A stretch of DNA of 64,000 nucleotides from UBA4744 sp963717135 (GTDB lineage: Bacteria; Actinomycetota; Acidimicrobiia; Spongiisociales; UBA4744). The stretch's first letter is position 1. Every line of letters begins with the position of its first letter. The DNA lies in the NCBI GenBank assembly GCA_963717135.1, contig CAVQVN010000010.1:124001-188000 (forward strand), in the 5' to 3' direction. The notes beneath the pieces are model-generated. The model saw nothing but the letters and a program-made list of their open reading frames with translations, did not search any database and was not told where the DNA came from. Positions 17,830-26,841 of the stretch are shown piece after piece. Both the position numbers and the translations under genes were made by a program.

Positions 17830-20618
17830 GACGTCTTCCGATCATGACCGACTGCGGTCATGACGACCAACATCGCGAGCATCCCGGCCGCCCCGAAGGC
17901 CCAGTTTCGATTAGCGGAATCTCCTGAGAACGTAACTCGCCCGTTTGCGACGACTTGGTTGGCCCACCCGGCCGCGGCCCATTCCTCACCCCAACGATCA
18001 TCCTGATTCTCGGCAACATAGACCGACCCCACGGCAGGTTCGGTTGCCACATAATCGGGACGGTCCCACACCCACGCCTTCCCGTCCGCGCCGATTGCCC
18101 GAGGGCTCAACACTTCGCTTTCGAACGTTGTGTACGCCAGGCCCGGCAACTGTCGAAAGTCAAGTTGCGATTCAAGGGCCACCTCGAGGGGATTGGGCCC
18201 GGTAAGAACGATCCATCTGATGCCAAAGGGTGCCAGCGACTGCCCGGGCCGCAAGTCGTCACCGGACAGAATCCGTTCCAGGACCTGATCGAGAGCTGTG
18301 TCGCCCTGGCGAGCCGCCGGCAGCCACGCCTCGGGGAATATCGGCCCGGTCCCCGGGACCACCCGGTAGTAGAGCCCGCCAATCGTCCGCTCCTCCCCGG
18401 GAAGGTCATGGCCGGTACCGACGATCAGGATCCGATCGGCACCGTGATCCTGAGCACGGGCACTCGCGAATTCGAGTTGGGAACTGAACTGATCTTCGGG
18501 GAGTCCCAGCCGGCCCGAGGGAATGAGCAGCGCCGCCCCGAGAGCCACTGCCAGACCGGCCAGAGCAGCTCCTCGCCCGCCGATCACCCGCCACAAACGG
18601 GCGCCATCCAGCCGGGCGGGCAGGTCGATCACTACACCGACCACGATGGCCGTTCCAACGGCGGCCATCACGTAGCCGGCGACCACCGGCTCCCTTCCCA
18701 CCCCGAGCCCGGCCGTCCGGGCCAGAAGGGACCCGCCCACTGCCAGGGTGCCTCCCCATCCGAGCAGGCTTGCCGCCCGACGGTTCCCCATGATGAGCCC
18801 GAGAATGAGCGCCACCGCGAAACCGGCAACGCCCCACAAACTTGGAGCGAAGTACGGCGGTTCGCCGTGGTCCACAAGTTGAGAGAACGAAATCCGATAC
18901 AACCAGGGAAAGAGCAGAGGCAAGGCCAGGACGGTCGCCGGAATCGATCTGACCACCGCCGACCATGGCCCGTCGTCGGCAACGACGGCGCGGATCAACA
19001 CTGCCGCTAAGGGCAAGAGAAGGGCTACGGGTGAGAAGCACGCCAACCCCCCGGCGGTCAGTGCCGAGCGACCCAGGTAGCCGGCCCTGGCTCTAAGAGT
19101 CGACGGCCACGGCGCGATCACCGAATCTACGGCCCACGGAGCCAGGCCGATCGCAATCATGCCGGGCCAATCTCCGGATCCAACCAGCATGCGAAAGGCC
19201 GGTCCCCCGACCAGAGCCAGCGCCGCACCGTATCTGGCCAGCGGCCCGATCTCCAGCCTGCGGAGCAGCCGAACCGTACCCAGCCACCCGACGGCCACCG
19301 CCCCCAGGGTGAGCAGCACCTCGGCCAATCCGGTTTTGGAAAGCACGATCAACTGAACGAGGGCGGTCGCTCCAATCGAAGGATGGAGCGGCGCCGGACT
19401 CCCGAGACCCGATGTGTTCCAACCACCTGCGTACGAACGCAAGGTGGCCCACGCCGAATCCGGCAAAGGCTGGGAAAAACCGGCCGACGGGATCCCGTCG
19501 GAGATGATCGAACGGCCGGCAATCAACAGGAACCCCAGGGCGCCCACGGCCGCGTAGAAGCCTGGTTCGTGCCAAAAGCCTCGACCCCGCTCGACTATCC
19601 CCGACCAGCGGCCTTGATCCTCGACACGGATCGATGAGGAGAGGCGATCGCCGAGTTCTCTCATCAACACCGAACCGCGCACCTGATATCGAAACAATTC
19701 CTCGTCACCGGTCATCCTCGACAGGTGCAACCGGCGGCGGCGCGCCACCGTCGATGGCAGGTGAAAGAGGTTCCACCCCCATCCCGCGAATAGGTCGATT
19801 ATCGCCCTCTTGCGGCCCAGGAAGGTCATGGCCAGCGCGTACAGGAAACCGACCACCATGGCCGAAGGGATGGTCCAAGCCAGGGTGATCGGGCGATAGA
19901 CCTTGATCAGAGCGCGGAGCCTGCCCGCCTCTTCTCTCCACAAGGGCGTCTCCTGAGAACAGAGCCCGGCGTGCAGCACCTCGGACGAGGGGACCACCAC
20001 AATCCGTCCACCGGCGGCCCGCGCTCGTTGAGAGAAGTCGATCCCGGCAGCCTGAGGAGCCAGCAGCGGATCCGTACCCCCTAGACCTTTGAAAAGGTCT
20101 TTGCGGACCAGCGTCGAGGCACCGTGCACGAAGGCGACATCTCGCACCACGTCGTACTGCTCCTGATCCATCTCCTCCGATTCGAGGCCGGAGTACGGCA
20201 CGAGGAATGCATCGGTGGCGCCTCCCACCGACTCGAGCATCCCGGGCCGGTCGGTTCGCAGAAGCTTGGACCCGGCCACGGAGGCATCAACCCGCTGTGC
20301 CCCTTCGACCAAGGCAGCCAAAGCGTTCCGGCGGGGGGCGGCATCGTCGTGGACCAGCCACACATGAGTGGCGGCAATGGGGAGCCAGGCCATCAAACCC
20401 CGCATGTCGGACACCCACCCGATGCCCCTGGTTCGGGCGATGCTGCTCGCTCGTTCGCCCCCTCCGACCACAGCGGTGTCTACCGTCTCGTAGGATTGTT
20501 GGGCAAGTGCGTCGAGAGTGGCGGCGATCCGTGAAACATCCCGCACCACCACCGCAGCAGCCACCACCGCGCGAGCGGTGGGCGCGGCCGTAGCCTGGAA
20601 GTAGTCGGGGATCGACAT
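17826..20618 (-). CDS. Large family 2 glycosyltransferase with multi-helix membrane domain
   Basis: A 930-residue protein. Residues 15-250 form a GT2 catalytic domain (AAAVVVRDVSRIAATLDAL; WLVHDDAAPRRNAL with a DD metal motif; GIDFSQRARAAGGRIVVVPSSEV). From about residue 255 there are many membrane helices, starting ITLAWTIPSAMVVGFLYALA, followed by a long outer C-terminal domain and a last helix. Similar proteins sit beside DUF5719, cofD and phosphomannomutase in actinobacteria and are thought to build the cell envelope. The ATG at 20618 lacks a Shine-Dalgarno; a promoter with its -10 nine nt upstream suggests a leaderless message. Sugar specificity unknown. Confidence 0.84.
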   Translation of the reverse strand: MSIPDYFQATAAPTARAVVAAAVVVRDVSRIAATLDALAQQSYETVDTAVVGGGERASSIARTRGIGWVSDMRGLMAWLPIAATHVWLVHDDAAPRRNALAALVEGAQRVDASVAGSKLLRTDRPGMLESVGGATDAFLVPYSGLESEEMDQEQYDVVRDVAFVHGASTLVRKDLFKGLGGTDPLLAPQAAGIDFSQRARAAGGRIVVVPSSEVLHAGLCSQETPLWREEAGRLRALIKVYRPITLAWTIPSAMVVGFLYALAMTFLGRKRAIIDLFAGWGWNLFHLPSTVARRRRLHLSRMTGDEELFRYQVRGSVLMRELGDRLSSSIRVEDQGRWSGIVERGRGFWHEPGFYAAVGALGFLLIAGRSIISDGIPSAGFSQPLPDSAWATLRSYAGGWNTSGLGSPAPLHPSIGATALVQLIVLSKTGLAEVLLTLGAVAVGWLGTVRLLRRLEIGPLARYGAALALVGGPAFRMLVGSGDWPGMIAIGLAPWAVDSVIAPWPSTLRARAGYLGRSALTAGGLACFSPVALLLPLAAVLIRAVVADDGPWSAVVRSIPATVLALPLLFPWLYRISFSQLVDHGEPPYFAPSLWGVAGFAVALILGLIMGNRRAASLLGWGGTLAVGGSLLARTAGLGVGREPVVAGYVMAAVGTAIVVGVVIDLPARLDGARLWRVIGGRGAALAGLAVALGAALLIPSGRLGLPEDQFSSQLEFASARAQDHGADRILIVGTGHDLPGEERTIGGLYYRVVPGTGPIFPEAWLPAARQGDTALDQVLERILSGDDLRPGQSLAPFGIRWIVLTGPNPLEVALESQLDFRQLPGLAYTTFESEVLSPRAIGADGKAWVWDRPDYVATEPAVGSVYVAENQDDRWGEEWAAAGWANQVVANGRVTFSGDSANRNWAFGAAGMLAMLVVMTAVGHDRKTS

Positions 20619-20627
20619 GAGAGTGCC

Positions 20628-20656
20628 ATTGTGGGCCGCAAACGCAGGTATCGCAA
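20628..20656 (-). promoter_or_regulatory. Candidate promoter of the large glycosyltransferase operon
   Basis: On the minus strand TTGCGA (20656-20651), a 17-bp spacer, then CACAAT (20633-20628), nine nt before the ATG. Both hexamers match the sigma-A consensus at 4 of 6 positions. With no Shine-Dalgarno before the gene, a leaderless start is likely. It sits in the 83-bp gap shared with divergent cofD, which also holds a short hairpin (20668-20683). Confidence 0.4.
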
Positions 20657-20701
20657 TCTGCGGGGCACCACGGATCGCCGTGGGTAACAGAAGGGACTGA
20701 C

Positions 20702-21622
20702 GTGAAAAGGGTCGTTTTGCTTTCAGGAGGGGTGGGCGGAGCCCGCCTGGCAAGAGGGTTGGCAGCTCTGGACGATATCGATTTGACGACTGTGGTCAAT
20801 GTTGGCGACGACGAGACCATCTACGGACTGCACGTTTCTCCCGACCTCGACACCGTCGTATATACCATGGCAGGTATTGAAGGCCCGGAAGGATGGGGCC
20901 TCACCGCCGATACTTTCACCGTGATGAAGCGGTTGTCGCTTCTCGGGACGGACACTCGATTTCGGATCGGAGACCGCGATCTGGCCACCAACCTGTTCCG
21001 CACCCAGGAACTGCTGGCCGGCGTCGGCCTCTGCGAGGTGACGGCTCGCCTGGCAGCCGCGCTGGGCGTCCCCGGTAAAATCCTCCCGGCCACCGAACAC
21101 CCCGTGCGTACCAAGGTCAAGACCGTCGACAACGAGTGGTTGTCATTCCAGGATTACTTCGTGATGCGAAGCCACCAGGACGAGGTTGCCGACCTCCGGT
21201 TCGACGGAGCGGAGACGGCTGCTCCGTCTCCCGGCGTGTTGTCCGCAATCGAAGTAGCGGATGCGGTGATCATCGGACCATCGAATCCGCCGCTCTCAAT
21301 ATGGCCCATCCTGGCCGTAAGGGAGATCGCCGCAGCAGTCGAATCGGCTGAACGGGTGATAGCCGTCAGCCCTCTGTTCGGCGGCCGGGCGCTCAAGGGT
21401 CCGGCCGATCGAGTGATGGCGTCCCTGGGGCTTCCCCCCGGGAACGCCGGGGTCATCGCCGCCTATGGTGGTTTGCTGTCCGACGTGGTCATCGACACCG
21501 GTGATGCCGGCGAACGAGCCCAACTCAGCGAGTACGGGCCGAAAATCCACGTAGGCGATACCCGCATTGCCGATCCGGGCGCTGCCTGGTCGTTTGCGGA
21601 CTGGTTGGTCGATCTGCTTTGA
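20702..21622 (+). CDS. cofD: 2-phospho-L-lactate transferase CofD/FbiA
   Basis: CofD/FbiA attaches the lactyl (or phosphoenolpyruvyl) phosphate moiety to the deazaflavin Fo, forming F420-0 or its dehydro form. The 306-residue protein starts KRVVLLSGGVGGARLARGL with the GGVGGA nucleotide loop, then NVGDDETIYGLHVSPDLDT, ATNLFRTQELLAG and IGPSNPPLSIWPIL, all family hallmarks. The GTG start at 20702 is preceded by AAGGGA about 5 nt away. cofE follows with a 4-bp overlap (TTGA), so both F420 genes are one operon. Mycobacteria have the same pair as fbiA-fbiB. Fo synthase and the CofC/FbiD step are not in the window. Confidence 0.96.
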   Translation: MKRVVLLSGGVGGARLARGLAALDDIDLTTVVNVGDDETIYGLHVSPDLDTVVYTMAGIEGPEGWGLTADTFTVMKRLSLLGTDTRFRIGDRDLATNLFRTQELLAGVGLCEVTARLAAALGVPGKILPATEHPVRTKVKTVDNEWLSFQDYFVMRSHQDEVADLRFDGAETAAPSPGVLSAIEVADAVIIGPSNPPLSIWPILAVREIAAAVESAERVIAVSPLFGGRALKGPADRVMASLGLPPGNAGVIAAYGGLLSDVVIDTGDAGERAQLSEYGPKIHVGDTRIADPGAAWSFADWLVDLL

Positions 21623-22320
21623 CGGTGGAGATAACCCCGATCCACGGGATCGGCGACATAGGTCCCGGAGACGATCTGGCCGAGATCATCTTGTCGGCCC
21701 TCAATGCCGCCGGGTTCTCCCTGCGGGACGGCGATGTTCTGGTCGTTACCCACAAAGCGGTCTCCAAAGCCGAGAACGCCATGGTGCAATTCGATGACGA
21801 CGAAGAAGAACGCCGCCGAATCATCGCCGACCAGTCGGCGACCGTTCTACGCAGACGAGGCGATCTGGTCATATCCGAGACCCATCACGGTTTCATCTGT
21901 GCCAACGCCGGCGTTGATCGGTCCAACATGCCGGTAGGGTGGCTGGCCTTGCTTCCCCGGGATCCGGACAGATCCGCCCACCGGTTGCGGACGAGGATCC
22001 AACAGGCGACCGGATCGAAGATCGCGGTGGTGATCAGCGACACTTTTGGACGGCCTTGGCGAAGGGGCCTGACCGACGTCGCCATCGGGATCGCCGGTCT
22101 GCCGGCATTGATCGACTATCGGGGGACCACCGACACCTTCGACCGAACCCTGACGGTGACCGAAGTGGCGCTGGTCGATGAAGTGGCGGCCGCCGCGGAC
22201 CTGGTGATGGGGAAGGCCAAGGGGGTCCCGCTGGCGGTGATTCGCGGTTTGGAGTTTCCCGCTGAGGAAGGTCGAGCCACCGACCTGATCCGCCCCGCCG
22301 ACGAGGATATGTTTCGATGA
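21619..22320 (+). CDS. cofE: F420-0:gamma-glutamyl ligase CofE
   Basis: CofE adds gamma-linked glutamates to F420-0 using GTP. This 233-residue protein covers the ligase domain only: ITPIHGIGDIGPGDDL, DVLVVTHKAVSKAEN, ISETHHGFICANAGVDRSN and VISDTFGRPWRRGLTDVAIGIAG are characteristic. Mycobacterial FbiB has a second, nitroreductase-like C-terminal domain that reduces dehydro-F420-0; it is absent here. The TTG at 21619 overlaps the cofD stop; a GTG at 21625 is an equally reasonable start. The gene ends against a heptamer repeat region facing a convergent epimerase gene. Confidence 0.95.
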   Translation: MTVEITPIHGIGDIGPGDDLAEIILSALNAAGFSLRDGDVLVVTHKAVSKAENAMVQFDDDEEERRRIIADQSATVLRRRGDLVISETHHGFICANAGVDRSNMPVGWLALLPRDPDRSAHRLRTRIQQATGSKIAVVISDTFGRPWRRGLTDVAIGIAGLPALIDYRGTTDTFDRTLTVTEVALVDEVAAAADLVMGKAKGVPLAVIRGLEFPAEEGRATDLIRPADEDMFR

Positions 22321-22324
22321 AGTT

Positions 22325-22430
22325 GTCAGTCGTCAGTTCTCAGCAATCAGCAGAGACAGTCGCCTTGCGGTGTCGCGCTCAGTTGACGGACTGACGACCG
22401 ATCACTGATAGCTGATAACTACAGACTCCT
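22325..22430. repeat. Heptamer repeat arrays (GTCAGTC and CACTGAT types)
   Basis: Between the convergent cofE and epimerase genes, 7-bp units run at 22325-22352 (GTCAGTC, GTCAGTT, CTCAGCA, ATCAGCA) and at 22382-22430 (GTTGACG, GACTGAC, GACCGAT, CACTGAT, AGCTGAT, AACTACA, GACTCCT). The second block covers the TAG stop (22419-22421) of the minus-strand gene. About 30 bp between them have no clear period. Confidence 0.85.
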
Positions 22431-23360
22431 TCTCATCCACTCAACGGTCATCGCCAGGCCATATTCCAGGGAAGTCCACGGTTGCCAGTGGAGAACACTC
22501 TTGGCGGCAGTGGAATCGAGCGCCGACCGGGTGATCTCCCCCGGCCGCCGGTCGGCAAACACCGGCAATTGGGTGAACCCGATGTCGTCCGCCAGAGCCT
22601 TGAACAATCGGAGCACGGTGGTCTCGCAACCGGTCCCGATGTTGAGGAATCGACCACCGCCGATTCCGGCGGCGCGGACGAAAGCATCGACCACATCGTC
22701 GACGTAGACATAGTCCCTGGTTTGCAGACCGTCCCCGTAGATGACCGGACGTCGCCCGTCGAGCATCTGCCTGGCAAAAATGGCGACGACTCCGCCCTCA
22801 CCAAACGGATCCTGGCGCGGTCCGTACACATTGGCCAGGGCCAGGACGACGAAGTCGATCCCGAAGGCGGCCTGGTAGAACCGGAAGTAATCCTCGGCCA
22901 CTTTTTTCGAGATCCCGTACGGAGAACCAGGATGCTTTGCATAACTCTCTTTGGCCGGCAGTTTTACTGCATCCCCGTAGAGCGCTCCGCCGGTTGAAGC
23001 GAACACCACCCGCTCCGCCTCGACCCGCCGGGCGGCTTCGAGGAGATTGATCGTCCCCAGGACATTCACACCAGCGTCATGAAGCGGATCGTCCACGGAC
23101 TTCACAACCGAGACCTGGGCGGCCAGATGGAACAAAACGTCAGGAGCGAAATGCTCGACCGCCAAGACGAACTCCTCATCGCGGATATCCAGTTGATGGA
23201 ACTTGATCCGCCCGCGCGCCCGTACCTCGGCCAGATTGTCCAGGTGGCCGGAGGTGAGGTCGTCGACCACCAGCACATCCCAGCCCTCATCCATCAAGCG
23301 TCCGCAAAGATGTGAACCGATGAACCCTGCGCCGCCGGTGACGAGGGCCCGGCCGTTCAC
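22419..23360 (-). CDS. NAD-dependent sugar-nucleotide epimerase (UDP-glucose 4-epimerase type)
   Basis: An extended short-chain dehydrogenase of 313 residues. It has the Rossmann loop VTGGAGFIGSHL, the acidic VVDDLTSG, the active-site YGISK (Tyr and Lys) with upstream Ser/Thr in FASTGGALYG, and ANVYGPRQDP in the substrate region. This matches GalE/WbpP-type epimerases that invert C4 of UDP-sugars. The GTG at 23360 overlaps the upstream glycosyltransferase stop (GTGA). It forms a minus-strand set with a glycosyltransferase and UDP-glucose dehydrogenase, suggesting UDP-glucuronate or galacturonate supply. True substrate not determined. Confidence 0.88.
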   Translation of the reverse strand: MNGRALVTGGAGFIGSHLCGRLMDEGWDVLVVDDLTSGHLDNLAEVRARGRIKFHQLDIRDEEFVLAVEHFAPDVLFHLAAQVSVVKSVDDPLHDAGVNVLGTINLLEAARRVEAERVVFASTGGALYGDAVKLPAKESYAKHPGSPYGISKKVAEDYFRFYQAAFGIDFVVLALANVYGPRQDPFGEGGVVAIFARQMLDGRRPVIYGDGLQTRDYVYVDDVVDAFVRAAGIGGGRFLNIGTGCETTVLRLFKALADDIGFTQLPVFADRRPGEITRSALDSTAAKSVLHWQPWTSLEYGLAMTVEWMRRSL

Positions 23361-24061
23361 TTGCGGATGCTCTTGACAGGTACGAACCGGTATTTGACGA
23401 GAGCCCACAAGGCCGGGAACCCATCCCTCCAGGAGATCTTCTTGCCTTCTTCGACCTCGCGGCCGGCGTAGCGGACCGGGACCTCATAGATCCTCACTCC
23501 GGTGCGAAGTAGCTTGGCCGTTATCTCGGGTTCGATGTCAAACCGGTTCGAGGTCAGGTGCAGAGACCTGACAAGATCGCCTTCGATCAGCTTGGTGCAG
23601 GTCTCCATGTCCGACAGCGTGGTGTTGTACAGAACATTGGTGACCAGGCTGAGGAATCTATTCCCCACCCAATGCCAGAACATCATGTTGCGGCGCTCAC
23701 CCGTGAAGCGTGAACCGTACACCGCCCTGGCTTCACCTTCGAGGATTGGACGTAACAGTTTGGGCCAATCTCGCGGGTCGTACTCGAGGTCGGCATCGTA
23801 GATGACCACAAAATCGCCGGTCGATTCCTGAAACCCGCGACGAAGCGCAGCCCCCTTCCCCAGGTTGGTGGGCTGCTGAAATACGCGAACGGTCGAATCG
23901 GCGAGGCGCTTGATTATCTCGCCGGTACCGTCGGTTGAACCGTCGTCGACGATGAGGATCTCCCGATCGACGGGTAGTTCCGTGGTCCGGGCCCGGCGAA
24001 CCGCTTCGGCGATCGTCCGCCGCTCGTTGTACACCGGAATCACAATCGAAAGCTTGGCCAT
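23357..24061 (-). CDS. Family 2 glycosyltransferase (polyprenyl-phosphate type)
   Basis: A 234-residue GT-A enzyme. LSIVIPVYNERRTIAEAVRR opens the domain; ILIVDDGSTDGTGEI binds nucleotide, NLGKGAALRRGF and IYDADLEYDP (the metal DxD-like motif) follow. The layout is that of dolichol-phosphate mannosyltransferase-like proteins, without membrane helices. The ATG at 24061 is preferred because alignment to the family starts there; an ATG at 24076 adds five residues. It ends overlapping the epimerase start by 4 bp. Confidence 0.87.
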   Translation of the reverse strand: MAKLSIVIPVYNERRTIAEAVRRARTTELPVDREILIVDDGSTDGTGEIIKRLADSTVRVFQQPTNLGKGAALRRGFQESTGDFVVIYDADLEYDPRDWPKLLRPILEGEARAVYGSRFTGERRNMMFWHWVGNRFLSLVTNVLYNTTLSDMETCTKLIEGDLVRSLHLTSNRFDIEPEITAKLLRTGVRIYEVPVRYAGREVEEGKKISWRDGFPALWALVKYRFVPVKSIRK

Positions 24062-24124
24062 TTTCCGACACTCCACTTCACTTCTTTGGCGCCAAGCTTA
24101 GAAGGCCGCACCGGGCGCGGGTTG

Positions 24125-25396
24125 CTACCGGCCCATTCCGAAGTACTTCATCCCCAACCGGCGCACCGCGTCCGGATCCAGCACATTGCGAGCATCCACG
24201 ATCGTTGTCCCGTTCATGACGTCGCGCACCTGCCTCAGATCCACCGCTTGGAACTCGGGCCACTCCGTGGCGATCAGCAGAACGTCCGCTCCATCAGCAG
24301 CTTCAAGCGGTCCCGCCACGATTACCACTCCGCCCATGTCGATCGTCGCTTGCGGGTCATAGGCGCGGACCGCAGCGCCGCGAGAGACCAAAAGACGAGC
24401 TAGTTCGACGGCCGGCGAGTCGCGAGTGTCGTCGGTCCCCGCCTTGAAGGCCAGCCCCCACAGACCGATGGTCGGCTGATCAGCACCGTCCGGCAATCCT
24501 CTCAGAACCTTCTCTACAACACGATGCCGTTGTTCATCATTGACCTCGATCACGCCTTTCAGTAAGGCAAAGTCATAGTCGGCCTGCTCGGCGATGGCGA
24601 CCAGAGCACGTGTGTCTTTTGGGAAGCAGGACCCGCCGAATCCGGGACCGGGGCTGAGGAAATGGTGACCGATCCTCCGGTCGTATCCCATGCCGAGCAA
24701 CACGTCTCGCACATCGGCACCAACCGCTTCGGCCAGGTTGGCCATGGCGTTGGCGAAAGTAATCCGGGTTGCCAGGTAGGCGTTGGAGCCGTACTTGACC
24801 ATCTCGGAACTGATCGGATCTGTGACGACTACCGGAGCGTCAAGACCCCGGTACAACTCGATCATGAGTTCGGCTGCGTTTTGGTTCTTGGTCCCGATCA
24901 CTATCCGGTCGGGGTGAAAGAAGTCCGACACGGCACTTCCCTCTCGCAGGAATTCCGGATTGCTCAGAACCGTCACACCGGGGCTCCGGTCGTCGAAGAA
25001 CTGCTGATACTTGGCTACCGAGCCGACCGGAACCGTCGATTTGAAGACGACCAGCACACCCGACGCCAACTGCGGCACAATCTCGTCGAGAACCTCAGCA
25101 ACAATCGACATGTCCGCAGCACCGTTATTGCCCTGAGGTGTGGGAACCGCCACGAAGACCACCTGGGCTCCTTCGACCACTCGGCTGTTTGATGCGTGAA
25201 ACGACAGCAAGCCGGTTTTGAGACCTTCCTCGATCAACCGCTCGAGGCCCGGCTCGAAGATCGGGGACTTACCGGTCTTGAGCAGCTCGAGCTTGGGGGG
25301 GTGCCTTTCTCCCACCTGGACCCGGTGACCGAGCGAAGCGAGCCCGGCCGCTTGCACCAAACCTACATATCCGGCTCCGATTACTGCTACTTCCAT
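24125..25396 (-). CDS. ugd: UDP-glucose 6-dehydrogenase
   Basis: Oxidises UDP-glucose to UDP-glucuronate using two NAD+. The 423-residue protein begins MEVAVIGAGYVGLVQAAGLA (Rossmann), has VAVPTPQGNNGAAD, the fingerprint EFLREGSAV and the catalytic cysteine in GFGGSCFPKDTRAL, and a complete C-terminal UDP-binding domain (WGLAFKAGTDDTRDSPA). The ATG at 25396 follows a GGAGG at ten nt; that site lies within a 16-bp palindrome. With the downstream glycosyltransferase and epimerase it probably supplies uronic acids for surface glycans. Confidence 0.95.
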   Translation of the reverse strand: MEVAVIGAGYVGLVQAAGLASLGHRVQVGERHPPKLELLKTGKSPIFEPGLERLIEEGLKTGLLSFHASNSRVVEGAQVVFVAVPTPQGNNGAADMSIVAEVLDEIVPQLASGVLVVFKSTVPVGSVAKYQQFFDDRSPGVTVLSNPEFLREGSAVSDFFHPDRIVIGTKNQNAAELMIELYRGLDAPVVVTDPISSEMVKYGSNAYLATRITFANAMANLAEAVGADVRDVLLGMGYDRRIGHHFLSPGPGFGGSCFPKDTRALVAIAEQADYDFALLKGVIEVNDEQRHRVVEKVLRGLPDGADQPTIGLWGLAFKAGTDDTRDSPAVELARLLVSRGAAVRAYDPQATIDMGGVVIVAGPLEAADGADVLLIATEWPEFQAVDLRQVRDVMNGTTIVDARNVLDPDAVRRLGMKYFGMGR

Positions 25397-25403
25397 GTGC
25401 TTC

Positions 25404-25419
25404 TACCTCCGGAGGTAGA
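25404..25419. repeat. 16-bp perfect palindrome over the ugd ribosome site
   Basis: CTACCTCCGGAGGTAG reads the same on both strands and contains the GGAGG used by ugd. It could be a repressor operator or fold to hide the ribosome site (5-bp stem, 6-base loop). No regulator gene is adjacent, so its role is open. Confidence 0.55.
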
Positions 25420-25488
25420 TATCGACGAGTTTGCGGCCGACCCTAAGCCCTGCGTGTTGAGGGTCGCAGGCACGTACTCATCACTGCA

Positions 25489-26784
25489 TCATCGGGCGTC
25501 GGAGCCGACGATCACGATCACGTCGATTCCGTCGGGGATCGTTCCGGGTCGGAACTCTCCGAAGCCCAGCGCTTCGGCCACCAGGGTCGCCTGGGATACA
25601 CGATCGGGCCCGGCCAGAAGCACCGTTGTGGTGAAGTCGTCGGATTCAGCATCGCCGATGGCGACCACCACGAACCGCGGGTCGGAGAGCTCCCCCGCCC
25701 ATCTCGCCGCCGCGCCCGGTATGCCGTTTCCGTTCAGGACCTGAACCCGAACCGGACCCTCGGCAGCGACCGCCAGAGGCTCACCGGTGCGGAACGCCGC
25801 CAATACAGACCCGGCGGCGGGTTCGTCGGGAAGTTGGTAGGAAGCGCCGTCGATGGTCCGGGTCAACGACGGCAAGGTGACCGATTCAACGGCAGCCGCG
25901 TCGAGCGAACGCATTGACCAGATGAGGTCGATGAGAGAATCCTGATTGAGGGCTGCATCGACGGTCACGAAACTCCCCAGCGTCTCAATGAGCCTCCCGG
26001 CTTCTGCAATGGTGGAAGGATGTTTGGCTTCTGAGATGATCGCCAGGATCAATTGTTGCTGCCGGTGAGTTCGCCCTATGTCGCTGGCGTCGACTGACGT
26101 CCATCGCCCATCTTGTAGTTCTTGATAGGTCCGAGAGCGGGCGTAAGCAAGCGCCATAGGTCCCTGGAGGCGTTGCCGACCGGCAGGAACGTCGAGACCC
26201 GATTTGAGATCGCGGGCCGGGAACGGAAAGTCGAGCGTCACTCCCCCGAGGGCATCCACCAGGCTGGCAAACCCAAAGAAGTCGATCTCGGCGTAGTGGT
26301 GGATCGGGATTCCGGTGTAATTGGCGACCGTCTTGACCGTCAGGGTGCCTCCGCCGAAAGCGTAGGCGGCATTGATTTTGTCGGTTCCGTGACCGTCGAT
26401 GTCCACTCGGAGATCTCGAGGCAAGCTGAGAACCCGAAGCTTGCCATCGTCCGGGAGGAGTTGCACGACCATGATGACATCGGCCCGTTCACCCCCGAAA
26501 TCGCCGAAGTTCCCCTCAAAGCCGTCGGGCAGATTTTCTCGCGAATCACTTCCGATCAGGAGGAAATTGAGAGGCTCCTTGTGGGAAGTCGGCCGGTCCG
26601 ACAGGGCAGCCACAACGTCTTCGTTCTTCTGCAGTTCAGCATCGATTTTGCCGGTGTAGTAACGCAACGCCAGATACCCGCCGAACACCACCACGTTGGC
26701 GAGTACCAGCAATGAGATGACCATCCGTTTGAGCCACTTTCGGGGTGGCGCCGGCAACGCCGGTGGGGCCGGGGTATCAACCAT
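25489..26784 (-). CDS. LytR-CpsA-Psr family glycopolymer ligase with LytR_C domain
   Basis: LCP proteins transfer lipid-linked glycopolymers onto peptidoglycan. This 431-residue protein has one N-terminal membrane helix (MVISLLVLANVVVFGGYLAL), then the LCP catalytic domain with LLIGSDSRENL, RADVIMVVQL, LSLPRDLRVDIDGHG and KINAAYAFGG, containing the Asp and Arg residues that bind the pyrophosphate-lipid. The C-terminal 85 residues (VRVQVLNGNGIPGAAAR) form a LytR_C domain, as in mycobacterial CpsA. There is no Shine-Dalgarno; a TAATCT element seven nt before the ATG suggests leaderless transcription. Confidence 0.94.
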   Translation of the reverse strand: MVDTPAPPALPAPPRKWLKRMVISLLVLANVVVFGGYLALRYYTGKIDAELQKNEDVVAALSDRPTSHKEPLNFLLIGSDSRENLPDGFEGNFGDFGGERADVIMVVQLLPDDGKLRVLSLPRDLRVDIDGHGTDKINAAYAFGGGTLTVKTVANYTGIPIHHYAEIDFFGFASLVDALGGVTLDFPFPARDLKSGLDVPAGRQRLQGPMALAYARSRTYQELQDGRWTSVDASDIGRTHRQQQLILAIISEAKHPSTIAEAGRLIETLGSFVTVDAALNQDSLIDLIWSMRSLDAAAVESVTLPSLTRTIDGASYQLPDEPAAGSVLAAFRTGEPLAVAAEGPVRVQVLNGNGIPGAAARWAGELSDPRFVVVAIGDAESDDFTTTVLLAGPDRVSQATLVAEALGFGEFRPGTIPDGIDVIVIVGSDAR

Positions 26785-26791
26785 TGAAGCG

Positions 26792-26797
26792 AGATTA
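26792..26797 (-). promoter_or_regulatory. -10 element of a leaderless LCP message
   Basis: TAATCT on the minus strand, separated by exactly seven nt from the ATG of the LCP gene. The same TAnnnT-plus-seven geometry occurs before the metalloprotease gene. No clear -35 is present. Confidence 0.35.
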
Positions 26798-26803
26798 GTA
26801 GCC

Positions 26804-26832
26804 GGTTCGGAGCATCTTTGATGCCCGGAACC
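26804..26832 (-). terminator. Hairpin between hydrolase-like gene and LCP gene
   Basis: On the minus strand two 13-nt arms, GGTTCCGGGCATC and GATGCTCCGAACC, pair with one mismatch and one G-U around an AAA loop. It begins ten bp after the hydrolase-like gene ends and lies before the LCP promoter, so it probably ends that transcript. There is no U-run. Confidence 0.5.
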
Positions 26833-26841
26833 AGTTAGTCG

